Positions 14,790 to 23,747 are shown, counted from the stretch's first letter. The stretch is DNA of 64,000 nt from Flavobacteriaceae bacterium PS02336 (GCA_029960065.1 JASCOF010000002.1:496001-560000), one strand, 5' to 3'. Notes: generated by a model not told the origin, from the letters alone. Made by a program: numbers and translations.

Positions 14790-16433
14790 ATGAAAAAAAT
14801 AATACTTATTGTCTTTCTTTTATTATTTCAAAATTCTTTTTCTAAACCAGTAACCGAAACTCAAAAATTGGCTGCAACCTGCAAAGTCTGGGGATTTCTA
14901 AAATTTTATCATCCTAATGTTGCTGACGGAAGCAAAAATTGGGACGAACAGTTGTTTCAAATTTTGCCAAAAGTCGAAGAAGCGCAAACCGCCGAAGCTT
15001 TTTCTTTAGTAATAGAAAATTGGATCAATTCTTTAGGTGAAATCAAAAAACAAGAAACAGCAAAGCCTACAGTAAAAAAAGAATATTTTGATAAAAATTT
15101 TGATTTATCATGGTTTAACAATAGAGAATTGTTCTCGAAATCACTTTCAAAAAAACTAAAATTCATTGAAGAAAACAGAATTCAAGGAAAGCAGTTTTAT
15201 TATACTTCTAAACCTTATATCGAAGTTATAAATGAGATTAAGTATAATGATTTTAAATGGACAGATAAAAACCTGCGTCTATTGGCTTTATTTCGTTATT
15301 GGAATCAAATGGAATATTTCTTTCCTTACAAATATAAAATGGATCAAAATTGGGATGCTGTTTTAATAGAAATGCTGCCTAGATTTAATAATCCAGAATC
15401 AGAGAAAGATTTTGTTTTAGCGATGCGTGAAATTTCAATAAAGTTGAATGATACTCATGCTTCTACGCAAATGAAACAGCTGAATGATTATTTTGGAGAT
15501 AAATTTATTGCAGCCGATGTGATATTTATTGATGATAAAGCAGTAATTACTAAGTTTAAAAATGATTCTTTAGCTCAGATTGATGATATTAGAATTGGCG
15601 ATGTAATCACTAAAGTTGATGGAAAAGGAGTGAAGGATTTGATTAATGAAAATTTGAAATATGCTGAAGGTTCAAATAAGCCGGCAGTTTTAAAAAATAT
15701 ATATTGGGCAGTTTTTAATGGAAAAACCGGGTCAATCGAAATTGAATTTATTCGTGATAACAGCATTTCAACTAAAACGATTAAACGTTATTCTTATAAA
15801 GATTTAAAAGTAAGATTTAGTAATAATGGTGAAAAATGGAAGCTCTTAGAAGATTCTATTGGATATATAGATGTTGAATCAATTAAGGCAGATGAACTTC
15901 CGAAAGTTATGGAGCAATTTAAAAACATGAAAGCCATTGTTTTTGATGCAAGAAAATATCCTAAAGAGCGTAATATTGAAGAAGATATCGCACAATATTT
16001 GTATCCAAAAGAAAAGGCTTATGCAAAATTTATTGATGTAGATCTATCATATCCAGGAAGATATGTTTGGAGAGAGGATCAAAAAACAGGAAAAACGAAT
16101 CCCGATTATTATAAAGGCAAAGTGATTATTTTAGAAAATGAAAAAACACAAAGTCATGGTGAACATCTTGTAATGTGTTTGCAAGCAGCTCCAAATGCTG
16201 TAATTATAGGCAGTCAGACTGCAGGTGCTGATGGAGGAGTTTGCAGGTATGAAATTATAAAAGGATATTCAACCATATTTACAGGTTTTGGGGTTTTCTA
16301 TCCAAATGGAAAAGAAACACAAAGAATAGGGATTGTTCCAGATATTGAGGTAAAGCCTACTATTTTAGGTATACAGCAAGGAAGAGATGAAGTTTTGGAA
16401 AGAGCTGTTCTTTTTGCTAAAAATGGCAAATAG
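14790..16433 (+). CDS. S41-family serine peptidase (C-terminal processing peptidase type)
   Basis: 547 residues with a signal peptide (1-18). An N-terminal helical region is followed by a PDZ-like segment (DIRIGDVITKVDGKGVKDLI near 267) and the S41 catalytic domain. The nucleophile is the Ser of TQSHGEH, where related enzymes have TQSQAE. TAGADGGV and the closing NGKETQRIGIVPDI are further family marks. It starts 42 bases after the HlyD gene and may be part of the same transcript, so a role in trimming or degrading exported peptides is possible. Related S41 proteins also occur on their own in Bacteroidota, so the link is unproved. Confidence 0.8.
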   Translation: MKKIILIVFLLLFQNSFSKPVTETQKLAATCKVWGFLKFYHPNVADGSKNWDEQLFQILPKVEEAQTAEAFSLVIENWINSLGEIKKQETAKPTVKKEYFDKNFDLSWFNNRELFSKSLSKKLKFIEENRIQGKQFYYTSKPYIEVINEIKYNDFKWTDKNLRLLALFRYWNQMEYFFPYKYKMDQNWDAVLIEMLPRFNNPESEKDFVLAMREISIKLNDTHASTQMKQLNDYFGDKFIAADVIFIDDKAVITKFKNDSLAQIDDIRIGDVITKVDGKGVKDLINENLKYAEGSNKPAVLKNIYWAVFNGKTGSIEIEFIRDNSISTKTIKRYSYKDLKVRFSNNGEKWKLLEDSIGYIDVESIKADELPKVMEQFKNMKAIVFDARKYPKERNIEEDIAQYLYPKEKAYAKFIDVDLSYPGRYVWREDQKTGKTNPDYYKGKVIILENEKTQSHGEHLVMCLQAAPNAVIIGSQTAGADGGVCRYEIIKGYSTIFTGFGVFYPNGKETQRIGIVPDIEVKPTILGIQQGRDEVLERAVLFAKNGK

Positions 16434-16448
16434 AAAAACATAAATAGT

Positions 16449-16482
16449 CTTTGTCAAAGTCTCGAACTTTGGCAAAGATGCT
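16449..16482 (+). terminator. Hairpin terminator after the S41 peptidase gene
   Basis: Arms CTTTGTCAAAGT (16449-16460) and ACTTTGGCAAAG (16466-16477) pair over 12 bases with one mismatch and a five-base loop, followed by ATGCTTTTT. It sits between two convergent genes. Confidence 0.55.
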
Positions 16483-16484
16483 TT

Positions 16485-17192
16485 TTACATCTTCAAGTAA
16501 AAATCTTTAGTCAGCTCGATATATTCAGGAGTATAAACATGCCTGTCGATTTCGATAACAAGTTCATCGATTTCAATTTCAGAAACTTCATTTCGGCTAA
16601 AAGCCAATAAACTGCGTTTAATTTCAGATTTTGGAGTTCCTTTTACTCTTGTAATTTTGAGAGGATAAAGTTCAGATTCTTTTGCTAGAGCTATAAATTT
16701 TTCTTCTTCTTTGAAAGGAATAATCAAAGCAAATATTCCGTTTTCTGAAAGTAATAAATCGGCGGCTTCGACTAATTCTTCAAAAGGCATTGCATCCTGA
16801 AATCTAGCTAAATCTCTTTGCTCATTTTCGGTTTTATAGTCTTCAGCATAAAAAGGCGGATTTGAAACAATCAAATCATATTCATCTTCTGGTTCATCAA
16901 TAAATTCATCTAAACCAGCATGAAAACAAAACAATCGATCTCCCCAAGGAGAAGCTTCAAAATTTTCAACAGCTTGTTCGTAAGCGTCTTCATCGATTTC
17001 TAGAGCATCAATTTGTTCGGCATTTGAACGCTGTGCCAGCATTAAAGCAATAATTCCAGTTCCAGCACCAATATCCAAAATACTAAACGGATTGTGGTTA
17101 ATAGGAGCCCAAGAACCCAATAAAACACCATCAGTACCAACTTTCATAGCTGTTTTATCTTGTTTTATAGAAAATTGCTTAAATGAAAACAT
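16485..17192 (-). CDS. trmN6: tRNA1(Val) (adenine37-N6)-methyltransferase
   Basis: 235 residues, cytoplasmic, the usual length. The start region FSFKQFSIKQDKTAMKVGTD is typical of the YfiC/TrmN6 family. The SAM-binding motif is ILDIGAGTGIIALML near residue 38. The catalytic motif of N6-adenine methyltransferases is NPPFY near 110. The enzyme methylates A37 of tRNA-Val in Enterobacteria; the same role here is inferred. It is convergent with the S41 gene and lies downstream of the broken four-helix-bundle gene and rimM on the same strand. Confidence 0.88.
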   Translation of the reverse strand: MFSFKQFSIKQDKTAMKVGTDGVLLGSWAPINHNPFSILDIGAGTGIIALMLAQRSNAEQIDALEIDEDAYEQAVENFEASPWGDRLFCFHAGLDEFIDEPEDEYDLIVSNPPFYAEDYKTENEQRDLARFQDAMPFEELVEAADLLLSENGIFALIIPFKEEEKFIALAKESELYPLKITRVKGTPKSEIKRSLLAFSRNEVSEIEIDELVIEIDRHVYTPEYIELTKDFYLKM

Positions 17193-17281
17193 AAATATAA
17201 AATTCCAATTTTTTAAATTCCAAATTCCAATCGAAACGGATAATTTTGTTGAGATGCAAAAGTAATATTAAATATCAATTA

Positions 17282-17634
17282 CTACTTAGAAGTTTTGGTT
17301 ATTATGGCAGAAAGGATTTTTCTTAATTCTTCGATTTCAAATAATAAAGATTCTGAATTTTTTTTTTGATCAGGATTTAAATCATTTAGCAATTGAAGCC
17401 AAAATTTAGATTCTTTAGCTTCTTTTCGAGCAATTTTTAATCTGAATAAAAAATCCTTATCTCCAAGTTTTTCGTTTGCTTCAATGTAATTTGCTCCCAC
17501 AGAACCTGATGATCTTATTAATTGTTTTCCATCTTCGATATTAGTAATCGTTTTTGATAATGTCCTAATATAAATCCTGCATTCTTTAGCAAATAAAAAA
17601 AGGTTCTTTCTTCTAGATTATATGGTTTGCTCAT
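17282..17634 (-). pseudogene. Four-helix-bundle protein (S23/IVP family), frameshifted
   Basis: Two frames together rebuild one family member. The ATG at 17634 gives MSKPYNLEERTFF and then runs into a stop. From the A7 run at 17595-17601 (T7 on the coding strand) another frame continues FAKECRIYIRTLSKTITN, then IEDGKQLIRSSGSVGANYIE and on to the stop at 17282. The rebuilt protein of about 115 residues matches the small four-helix-bundle proteins named after 23S rRNA intervening sequences. The break is at a homopolymer, so it is either a true inactivating indel or a sequencing error. The remaining in-frame piece alone, from an internal Met, would be 72 residues and lack the first helices. Confidence 0.8.
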
Positions 17635-17782
17635 AAAATAAACCTCCAATATTTTAAATTCCTATAGTTGAAATTTAAAAATAGCAAAAAACAACCTAAC
17701 TGTAAGTTTTTTCTTTAAAAAAAAATAATAAAAAATATTTATGTTTTTGGAATTTGGGTTTTAAGAAAATTGGAATTTTAAA

Positions 17783-18307
17783 CTAAAGGTACATTTCGAT
17801 AAGACCTTCAGGAAGATCCATAATGACTTTTTTGTTTTCTCTGTCGATTTTAACTAAGAAATTATCGATCATTGGAACCAAGATTTCTACTTCGCCATTT
17901 AAAACTTCAAAAAGAGGTTGAGCAGTAGAATCATTAATAGAAGTAATCTTACCGAAAACACCCAAACGTTTGTCTTCGATTTCGAAACCAATAACTTCGT
18001 GGAAATAAAATTTGTTACCAGAAAGTTTAGGTAACATGGTTAAAGGAAGATAAATGCCGTTTCCGACAATAGCATCTGCCTCTTCCTCGTTATTTACATC
18101 TTCAAAACGAACTCTAAGAAAGTCGTTTTTGTGTAAAGAGGATGTTTCAATAAAAAAAGGAACCAAGTGTTTGTTGTGTTCAACAAACACTGATTCCAGA
18201 TTTTCGTATAACTCAGGTTCGTCTGTGTCTAAATAGATCAGAACTTCACCTTTGAAACTAAATTTTTTAGCGATTTTACCTAAATAAAAACAATCTTCTT
18301 TACGCAT
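17783..18307 (-). CDS. rimM: 16S rRNA processing protein RimM
   Basis: 174 residues, the usual length. The N-terminal barrel has YLGKIAKKFSFKGEVLIYL and the second domain, a PRC barrel, holds FYFHEVIGFEIED and ends VDLPEGLI-like (IMDLPEGLIEMYL). RimM binds ribosomal protein S19 and helps 30S head maturation. It lies 15 bases downstream of rpsP, the classic S16-RimM pairing. The trmD and rplS genes that often follow are not here. Confidence 0.93.
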   Translation of the reverse strand: MRKEDCFYLGKIAKKFSFKGEVLIYLDTDEPELYENLESVFVEHNKHLVPFFIETSSLHKNDFLRVRFEDVNNEEEADAIVGNGIYLPLTMLPKLSGNKFYFHEVIGFEIEDKRLGVFGKITSINDSTAQPLFEVLNGEVEILVPMIDNFLVKIDRENKKVIMDLPEGLIEMYL

Positions 18308-18322
18308 TATCGCTACCTAAAA

Positions 18323-18889
18323 TTATGCTTCAGTTGTTTCGTTATTCTCTTCAGCAGCAGGAGCTTCTTCAGTAGCAGCTTCTACTTCAGCAACTTCTTC
18401 TTCAACTGCAGGAGTTGCAGCAGCGATAGCATCAGCTTCAGCCTGAGCTGCAGCAGCTAAACGTTTAGCGTTAACTTCTTGTTCTGCTTTTAAAGCTTTA
18501 GCTTTAACATCAGCTTGTGCTTTTGATAAACCATCTTTTTTAGCATCAACTTTTCCAGCTTTAGCCTCTAACCAAGCTGCTAATTTAGCGTCTGCTTGCT
18601 CTTGAGTTAAAGCTCCTTTGCGGATACCTCCATCAAGGTGGTGTTTCAATAAAGCACCTTTGTAAGAAAGGATAGCTCTAGCAGTATCAGTTGGTTGTGC
18701 ACCATTGTGTAACCATTTTACTGCGCTGTCAAGGTTTAACTCAACAGTTGCTGGGTTAGTGTTTGGATTGTAAGTACCGATTTTTTCTAAGTATTTACCA
18801 TCTCTTTTTGAGCGTGCATCTGCAGCTACAACCCAGTAAAAAGGTTTTCCTTTTTTACCGTGTCTTTGTAATCTAATTTTTACTGACAT
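18323..18889 (-). CDS. rpsP: 30S ribosomal protein S16 with long acidic tail
   Basis: 188 residues. The first 80 or so are S16: MSVKIRLQRHGKKGKPFYW, then ADARSKRDGKYLEKIGTYNP and WLHNGAQPTDTA. The rest is an Ala/Lys-rich helical segment followed by a Glu/Ala-rich acidic tail ending NNETTEA. E. coli S16 is about 82 residues; long tails are usual in Bacteroidota. The gene heads the rpsP-rimM operon. Confidence 0.95.
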   Translation of the reverse strand: MSVKIRLQRHGKKGKPFYWVVAADARSKRDGKYLEKIGTYNPNTNPATVELNLDSAVKWLHNGAQPTDTARAILSYKGALLKHHLDGGIRKGALTQEQADAKLAAWLEAKAGKVDAKKDGLSKAQADVKAKALKAEQEVNAKRLAAAAQAEADAIAAATPAVEEEVAEVEAATEEAPAAEENNETTEA

Positions 18890-18908
18890 AATCGTATGAT
18901 TAAATTTT

Positions 18909-18946
18909 GAGGTACTCGACCTCTGTTAATTAAGGGCGCAAAGATA
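18909..18946 (-). promoter_or_regulatory. rpsP leader: -7 element and small hairpin
   Basis: On the minus strand TATCTTTG (18939-18946) fits TAnnTTTG, with no clear TTG upstream. Between it and the ATG lies a perfect 5-bp hairpin, GAGGT-actcg-ACCTC (18909-18923), which could be part of a ribosomal-protein leader. Confidence 0.4.
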
Positions 18947-19092
18947 TAATTTTTTTGTAAATAATACGTTTTTAAACCTATAAATTGTATCTGAGATTTG
19001 GTCTCTATTCTCTTTTTGCTGTTTTTTGGGTTTATTTTAAAATAAAATTTCAAGTTAAGCGGTACTTTTGCATCAAATTCATTCTTATTTAT

Positions 19093-19584
19093 ATGAAGAA
19101 ATACTTTTACTTTTTGCTGATTTTATCTCTTTTTACTTCTTGTGAAGAAGACGTGAAGTTTAATAACCCCGCTTTTCAAGCCTTAAAAAACAACGCTTTC
19201 TGGCGAGCTCAGACTTATAAAGCCTATTTTGGAGCGAATGGGAATATAATTGTTGAAGGATCTTTGGGTTACGAAAACATTATTTTGCAGACAGAATCTT
19301 CTTCCGAAGAAGTTTATACATTAGGAATAGATGATGTTTCTAAGGCTTCTTATAAAAATACCTTGACAAACGAATCTTTGTCATTTTCTACGGGCACAAA
19401 TAGAGGCAGCGGTCAAATTGTTATTACAGATTATGATGCTGAAAAGCATATTATTTCGGGAACATTCAGGTTTACAGCAGTCAATGATGATGAAACTGAC
19501 AGCGAAAACACAAAATTAAATTTTACAGAAGGGGTCTTTTATAAAGTTCCAATTGAAGTGAATGATATTATTGATCATCAATAA
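19093..19584 (+). CDS. Lipoprotein of DUF6252-like type
   Basis: 163 residues from the ATG at 19093. An in-frame ATG further upstream would place 36 odd hydrophobic residues before the signal, so it is rejected. The start MKKYFYFLLILSLFTSC is a lipoprotein signal with Cys17 after FTS. The mature part is beta-rich: NAFWRAQTYKAYFGANG near residue 31, a repeated strand pattern and ITDYDAEKHIISGTFRFTA near 112. This pattern resembles the DUF6252 family of Bacteroidota, whose function is unknown. It stands alone, divergent from rpsP. Confidence 0.7.
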   Translation: MKKYFYFLLILSLFTSCEEDVKFNNPAFQALKNNAFWRAQTYKAYFGANGNIIVEGSLGYENIILQTESSSEEVYTLGIDDVSKASYKNTLTNESLSFSTGTNRGSGQIVITDYDAEKHIISGTFRFTAVNDDETDSENTKLNFTEGVFYKVPIEVNDIIDHQ

Positions 19585-19681
19585 ACGGTTTAGAAGCTTG
19601 ATTTTGCTGTCTTATTTTTATTTAAAATCAAAATAAAAACATAAATAAACTAATATATAGTAGATTAGAGAATAATAAGCC

Positions 19682-19689
19682 TACATTTG
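19682..19689 (+). promoter_or_regulatory. Candidate -7 element for the RRM gene
   Basis: TACATTTG is a perfect TAnnTTTG match 24 bases before the ATG at 19714. No TTG at the ideal distance upstream. Confidence 0.4.
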
Positions 19690-19713
19690 TTGGATTATTA
19701 TAAATAAGTATCT

Positions 19714-20061
19714 ATGAATATTTTTGTTGGAAGCCTTCCATTCAGTATTGAGGAAGCAGATTTAAGAGAATCTTTTGAGGTTTATGGTGCAGTAGATTCT
19801 GTTAAAATTATTACTGATAAATTTACTGGAAGAAGCAAAGGTTTTGGTTTTGTTGAAATGCCAAACGATGCGGAAGCTCAAAAAGCAATTGATGAATTGA
19901 ACGGTGCAACTGTTCAAGGACGTGCAATTGTAGTAAATAAATCTGAGCCTAAACCAGAAGGCGAAAGAAGAAGTTTTAATAACAATCGTGGTGGAAATGA
20001 CCGCGGAGGTTACGGAAACAATCGTGGTGGAAATGACCGCGGAAACAGAGGAGGATATTAA
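19714..20061 (+). CDS. RRM-type RNA-binding protein with Gly/Arg tail
   Basis: 115 residues. One RNA-recognition motif covers residues 1-80: RNP2 is NIFVGSLP near the start and RNP1 is SKGFGFVEM near 43. The tail is a repeated Gly/Arg/Asn stretch (NNRGGNDRGGYG and again NNRGGNDRGNRGGY), like the RGG boxes that add RNA affinity. Small proteins of this type are abundant in Bacteroidota and cyanobacteria and are thought to act as global RNA chaperones. Single gene with its own terminator. Confidence 0.92.
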   Translation: MNIFVGSLPFSIEEADLRESFEVYGAVDSVKIITDKFTGRSKGFGFVEMPNDAEAQKAIDELNGATVQGRAIVVNKSEPKPEGERRSFNNNRGGNDRGGYGNNRGGNDRGNRGGY

Positions 20062-20081
20062 TATTTTTTTTCTAGAATATA

Positions 20082-20114
20082 AAAGGGATCAACGAAAGTT
20101 GATCCCTTTTTTGT
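20082..20114 (+). terminator. Rho-independent terminator of the RRM gene
   Basis: A perfect 12-bp stem, AAAGGGATCAAC (20082-20093) and GTTGATCCCTTT (20098-20109), is closed by a GAAA tetraloop and followed by a T-run. Confidence 0.9.
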
Positions 20115-20169
20115 TTCAAGTTTCAGGTTTCAAGTTTCAGGTTATTGAAACGTGAAACAAAATAAACTA

Positions 20170-21225
20170 CTATATATTTGCAGCTAACCAGTCACCAACT
20201 TCTTTAGTGCCGTATGCTTTTCCTCCATCGGCTAAATCTTCAGTAACTACTCCAGCTTCTAAAGCTTTATTTACTGCATCTCTCATTGCTTTTCCTTCTT
20301 CCATTAATCCGAAGTTTTCGAACATCATAGCAGCAGATAAAACAGTAGCCATTGGGTTAGCAATGTTTAATCCTGTAGCTTGTGGGTAAGAACCGTGAAT
20401 AGGTTCGAATAAAGATACTTCAGCTCCCATAGATGCAGAAGGCATTAATCCCATTGAGCCAGAAATTACAGAAGCCTCGTCTGTTAAGATATCTCCGAAT
20501 AAATTTTCAGTGATTAATACATCATAAGAATTTGGCCATTGTACCAAACGCATTGCCACGGCGTCAACAAATTCGTAGCTAACTTCAACCTCTGGATAAT
20601 CTTTTTCCATTGCCTGAACTGTTTCTCTCCACAAACGAGACGTTTCCAAAACGTTTGCTTTATCAACGCAGCATAATTTTTTAGAACGTGTCATGGCTAA
20701 TTCGAAACCTTTTTTAGCTAAACGCTGCACTTCTGCTCTTGTGTAAACACAGTTGTCGTAAGCGGTATCTCCGTTGTCCTTTCTTCCTTTTTCGCCAAAG
20801 TAAATTCCGCCAGTTAATTCTCTTAAGAAAACTAAGTCAGTTCCTTCAATTCTTTCTCTTTTTAGTGGCGATTTATCTAATAATGAAGGGAATGTAAAAG
20901 TTGGTCTTACGTTTGCGAACAAACCTAATGCTTTACGCATTTTTAATAAACCTTGCTCTGGACGTACTGGTGCAGTAGGATCGTTATCATATTTAGGGTG
21001 GCCAATTGCTCCAAAAAGAACGGCATCAGCATTTTTACAAACTTCGTGTGTTGAATCTGGATAAGGTTCTCCTACTGCATCAATTGCGGCAGCACCAGTT
21101 AAAGCTGGTTTCCAAGTAATTTCATGTCCGAATTTTTGTGCAATAGCATCTGATACTTTTACTGCTTGCTCAATTACTTCTGGTCCGATTCCGTCTCCGG
21201 CTAAAAGGGCTATGTTTAATTTCAT
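20170..21225 (-). CDS. leuB: 3-isopropylmalate dehydrogenase
   Basis: 351 residues, full length. The start [20 protein letters not shown], the substrate-site Arg motifs ([16 protein letters not shown], then [10 protein letters not shown]), the metal-binding Asp regions ([11 protein letters not shown] and [14 protein letters not shown]) and the NAD site [12 protein letters not shown] are all as in LeuB. It oxidatively decarboxylates 3-isopropylmalate to 2-ketoisocaproate in leucine synthesis. It is the last gene of leuC-leuD-leuA-like-leuB, separated from the gene before it by a long inverted repeat. Confidence 0.95.
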   Translation of the reverse strand: MKLNIALLAGDGIGPEVIEQAVKVSDAIAQKFGHEITWKPALTGAAAIDAVGEPYPDSTHEVCKNADAVLFGAIGHPKYDNDPTAPVRPEQGLLKMRKALGLFANVRPTFTFPSLLDKSPLKRERIEGTDLVFLRELTGGIYFGEKGRKDNGDTAYDNCVYTRAEVQRLAKKGFELAMTRSKKLCCVDKANVLETSRLWRETVQAMEKDYPEVEVSYEFVDAVAMRLVQWPNSYDVLITENLFGDILTDEASVISGSMGLMPSASMGAEVSLFEPIHGSYPQATGLNIANPMATVLSAAMMFENFGLMEEGKAMRDAVNKALEAGVVTEDLADGGKAYGTKEVGDWLAANI

Positions 21226-21251
21226 TCTATATTTATTTTTTAAGGTTCTAA

Positions 21252-21329
21252 GGTTCAGAGGAACAAAGGTTCAGAGATATTGGGATGAAAATTCTATTTT
21301 TAGCCTTTATCCCTTTGTTCCTCTGAGCC
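21252..21329. repeat. Inverted repeat between leuA-like gene and leuB
   Basis: Arms GGTTCAGAGGAACAAAGG (21252-21269) and CCTTTGTTCCTCTGAGCC (21312-21329) pair over 18 bases with one G-U. There is no T-run. Inside an operon it could stabilise the upstream message or lower leuB expression. Confidence 0.7.
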
Positions 21330-21342
21330 TTTGCACCTAATA

Positions 21343-22863
21343 TTAAGCTATTACATTCAACATTTTTTGCGTTGCAATAATCGCTGCAACAGTTTGATCG
21401 GAGTCTAATCCGCGGGTTTTGAATTCTTTTCCGTTGTTGACCCATGTTATTATGGTTTCGCACAACGCATCAGAACTACTTCCTGGAGGGATTCTAACTG
21501 CGTAATCAATTAATTTTGGAAGCGTCAATTTTTTGCTTTTGTAAATTTTAGATAAAGCATTCATAAAAGCATCAAACTGACCATCTCCTTGTGCATTTTC
21601 TTCAATAACTTCGCCATCAATTTTTAATAGTAAAGTCGTTGACGGACGCATTCCTTTTGAATGCATCAACACATACGATTCTATGGTAATTTTATCTTCA
21701 TAAGTATGACTGTCCAAAACATCCGAAATAATGTATGGAAGATCTTCTTTTGTTACAGTCTCTTTTTTATCGCCTAATTCAATAATTCTTTGAGTAACCA
21801 ATTTCAAATCTTCGTTGTTTAGTTTTAAACCTAATTCCTGAAGATTTTTTTCAATATTGGCTTTTCCTGAAGTTTTTCCTAAAGCGTATTTTCTTTTTCT
21901 TCCAAAACGTTCCGGAAGTAAATCATTAAAATATAAATTGTTTTTGTTATCTCCGTCAGCATGAATTCCGGCGGTTTGCGTAAAAACATTGTCGCCTACA
22001 ATTGGTTTGTTGGCAGGAATTCTATATCCTGTAAAAGTTTCAACCAATTTACTAACGGTATATAAAGAAGTTTCTTTAATGTTGATTTTTACTTCTGGCA
22101 GATAATCATTGATTACAGCTACGGTACTTTCAAGCGGCGCATTTCCAGCACGTTCTCCCATACCGTTTACCGTTACGTGAAGTCCGTTTATACCTGCTTT
22201 TATGGCTTCCATGACATTGGCAATACTTAAGTCGTAATCGTTATGCGCATGAAAATCAAAATGAATGTTTGGGTATTTAGCTCTGATTTTTGAAATAAAT
22301 TCGAAAGTCAAAGATGGAATTAAAACTCCTAAAGTATCGGGAAGTAAAATTCTTTTAACGGGTTGTGTAGATAAGAAGTCTAAAAATTGAAAAACGTATT
22401 CAGGAGAATTTCGCATTCCGTTGCTCCAGTCTTCCAGATAAACATTGGTTTCAATATTATTTTCTTTAGCTAAAGCAATGATTTGAGCAATTTCAGAAAA
22501 ATGCTGTTCTGGAGTTTTTTTCAATTGATGCGTTAAGTGATTCATCGAACCTTTGGTCAATAAATTCTGTACTTTAGCACCAGCTTTTTTCATCCAATCT
22601 ATCGAAACACCGCCGTCAACAAACGAAAGCACTTCAATTCTGTCAATATAACCGCGTTCTTCAGCCCAAGAAGTAATACCTTTTACGGCTTGAAATTCTC
22701 CTTCGCTTACACGAGCCGAAGCAATTTCGATTCTATCAATATTTAATTCCTCCAACAACAATTGTGCAATGGTTAGTTTTTCTGCAGCAGAAAATGAAAC
22801 TCCAGAGGTTTGTTCACCATCACGAAGCGTCGTATCCATTATTTCAATTTTTCTTTTTTCCAT
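21343..22863 (-). CDS. 2-isopropylmalate synthase / citramalate synthase family enzyme
   Basis: 506 residues. The TIM-barrel HMGL-like domain starts with IEIMDTTLRDGEQTSGVSFS, carries the metal-binding HAHNDYD near residue 213 and VNGMGERAGNAPLE. The C-terminal part from about 390 is the LeuA allosteric dimer domain, usually the leucine or isoleucine feedback site. Sequence details such as the short N-terminus and IEIASARVSEGEF are as in citramalate-synthase-like members, so the acyl acceptor (2-ketoisovalerate or pyruvate) is open. Its position between leuD and leuB favours a role in leucine synthesis. Confidence 0.85.
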   Translation of the reverse strand: MEKRKIEIMDTTLRDGEQTSGVSFSAAEKLTIAQLLLEELNIDRIEIASARVSEGEFQAVKGITSWAEERGYIDRIEVLSFVDGGVSIDWMKKAGAKVQNLLTKGSMNHLTHQLKKTPEQHFSEIAQIIALAKENNIETNVYLEDWSNGMRNSPEYVFQFLDFLSTQPVKRILLPDTLGVLIPSLTFEFISKIRAKYPNIHFDFHAHNDYDLSIANVMEAIKAGINGLHVTVNGMGERAGNAPLESTVAVINDYLPEVKINIKETSLYTVSKLVETFTGYRIPANKPIVGDNVFTQTAGIHADGDNKNNLYFNDLLPERFGRKRKYALGKTSGKANIEKNLQELGLKLNNEDLKLVTQRIIELGDKKETVTKEDLPYIISDVLDSHTYEDKITIESYVLMHSKGMRPSTTLLLKIDGEVIEENAQGDGQFDAFMNALSKIYKSKKLTLPKLIDYAVRIPPGSSSDALCETIITWVNNGKEFKTRGLDSDQTVAAIIATQKMLNVIA

Positions 22864-22923
22864 ATTGATAATCTATATTTCTTTAATTCGAAATGATAGT
22901 GTATTTGTATTATTAATTTAGAA

Positions 22924-22956
22924 AGACCCGACTGGTTTTTGAAGCCTGCCGGGTCT
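22924..22956. repeat. Palindrome AGACCCG...CGGGTCT between leuD and leuA-like gene
   Basis: Arms AGACCCG (22924-22930) and CGGGTCT (22950-22956), with an imperfect inner stem. It is one of three elements of this (A)ACCCG-nCAG/CTG-nCGGGT(T) type in the window; the others are at 48374 and 53034. Confidence 0.6.
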
Positions 22957-22978
22957 AATAGACTGAATGATATTTCTA

Positions 22979-23575
22979 TTAGTACGGAAGTTTATCGGCG
23001 AAAGCCTTAATGTCTTCCTTCATATCTTGTAAATAATCAATGTCGTCAAAACCATTAATCATATTGTTCTTTTTGTATCCGTTTATCGCAAAAGATTCTT
23101 GCTGACCAGTTGACAATAAAGTAATCGTTTGGTTTGGAAGATTGATTTCTAATTCTGTTTTAGGATCAGCTTCAATTGCTTTGAAAATAGTTTCAGCAAA
23201 TTCTGGGCTGATTTGTACTGGCAAAACACCAATATTCAAGCAGTTCCCTTTGAAGATATCAGCAAAGAAACTAGAAACTACAGCTCTAAAACCGTAATCG
23301 TAAACTGCCCATGCAGCGTGTTCTCTTGAAGATCCAGAACCGAAGTTTTTTCCTCCAACAAGAATTTTCCCAGAGTAAGTTGAATCGTTTAAAACGAAAT
23401 CTGCTTTTGGAGTATCATCTCCATTATATCTCCAGTCTCTAAAAAGATTATCTCCAAAACCTTCACGTTTTGTAGCTTTTAAGAAACGAGCTGGAATGAT
23501 TTGATCTGTATCAACATTCTCAATTGGCAGTGGCACTGCACTGCTGGTAAGTATAGTAAATTTATCGTATGCCAT
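22979..23575 (-). CDS. leuD: 3-isopropylmalate dehydratase small subunit
   Basis: 198 residues, usual length. It shows PLPIENVDTDQIIPARFLK, the swivel-domain motif GGKNFGSGSSREHAAWAVYD and VVSSFFADIFKGNCLNIGVLP. With LeuC it isomerises 2-isopropylmalate to 3-isopropylmalate. It follows leuC in the operon; the gap holds a long A/T inverted repeat. Confidence 0.95.
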   Translation of the reverse strand: MAYDKFTILTSSAVPLPIENVDTDQIIPARFLKATKREGFGDNLFRDWRYNGDDTPKADFVLNDSTYSGKILVGGKNFGSGSSREHAAWAVYDYGFRAVVSSFFADIFKGNCLNIGVLPVQISPEFAETIFKAIEADPKTELEINLPNQTITLLSTGQQESFAINGYKKNNMINGFDDIDYLQDMKEDIKAFADKLPY

Positions 23576-23583
23576 TTTTTGGA

Positions 23584-23747
23584 ATTTTAGATTTTAGATT
23601 TTAGATTTTAGATTTTCTTTTGAAAACTTAAACTTAGAATCTAAAAATGTTTTGTATTAAATAATGTTGATTCATTTTATTTGAAGATATTTAGAAAAAG
23701 ATTACGCAAAGTGAGAAATCTAAAATCTAAAATCTCCAATCTAAAAT
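23584..23747. repeat. (TTTTAGA)n and inverted (TCTAAAA)n repeats between leuC and leuD
   Basis: About four direct copies of TTTTAGA lie near 23584-23615, and the inverted form TCTAAAATCTAAAATCT near 23718-23747. The two could pair into a long A/U stem in the operon transcript. Confidence 0.6.

Noticed and set aside
14790..16433. S41 peptidase as a certain part of the peptide locus
   Set aside because: It is close and on the same strand, but such peptidases occur alone in Bacteroidota, so I left it as possible only.
18985..19092. Upstream extension of the lipoprotein gene
   Set aside because: It would bury the lipoprotein signal that starts at 19093 and has no family support.
21248..21463. 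Minus-strand open frame at the end of the leuA-like gene
   Set aside because: It overlaps the end of a well-supported enzyme in another frame and runs through the inverted repeat.
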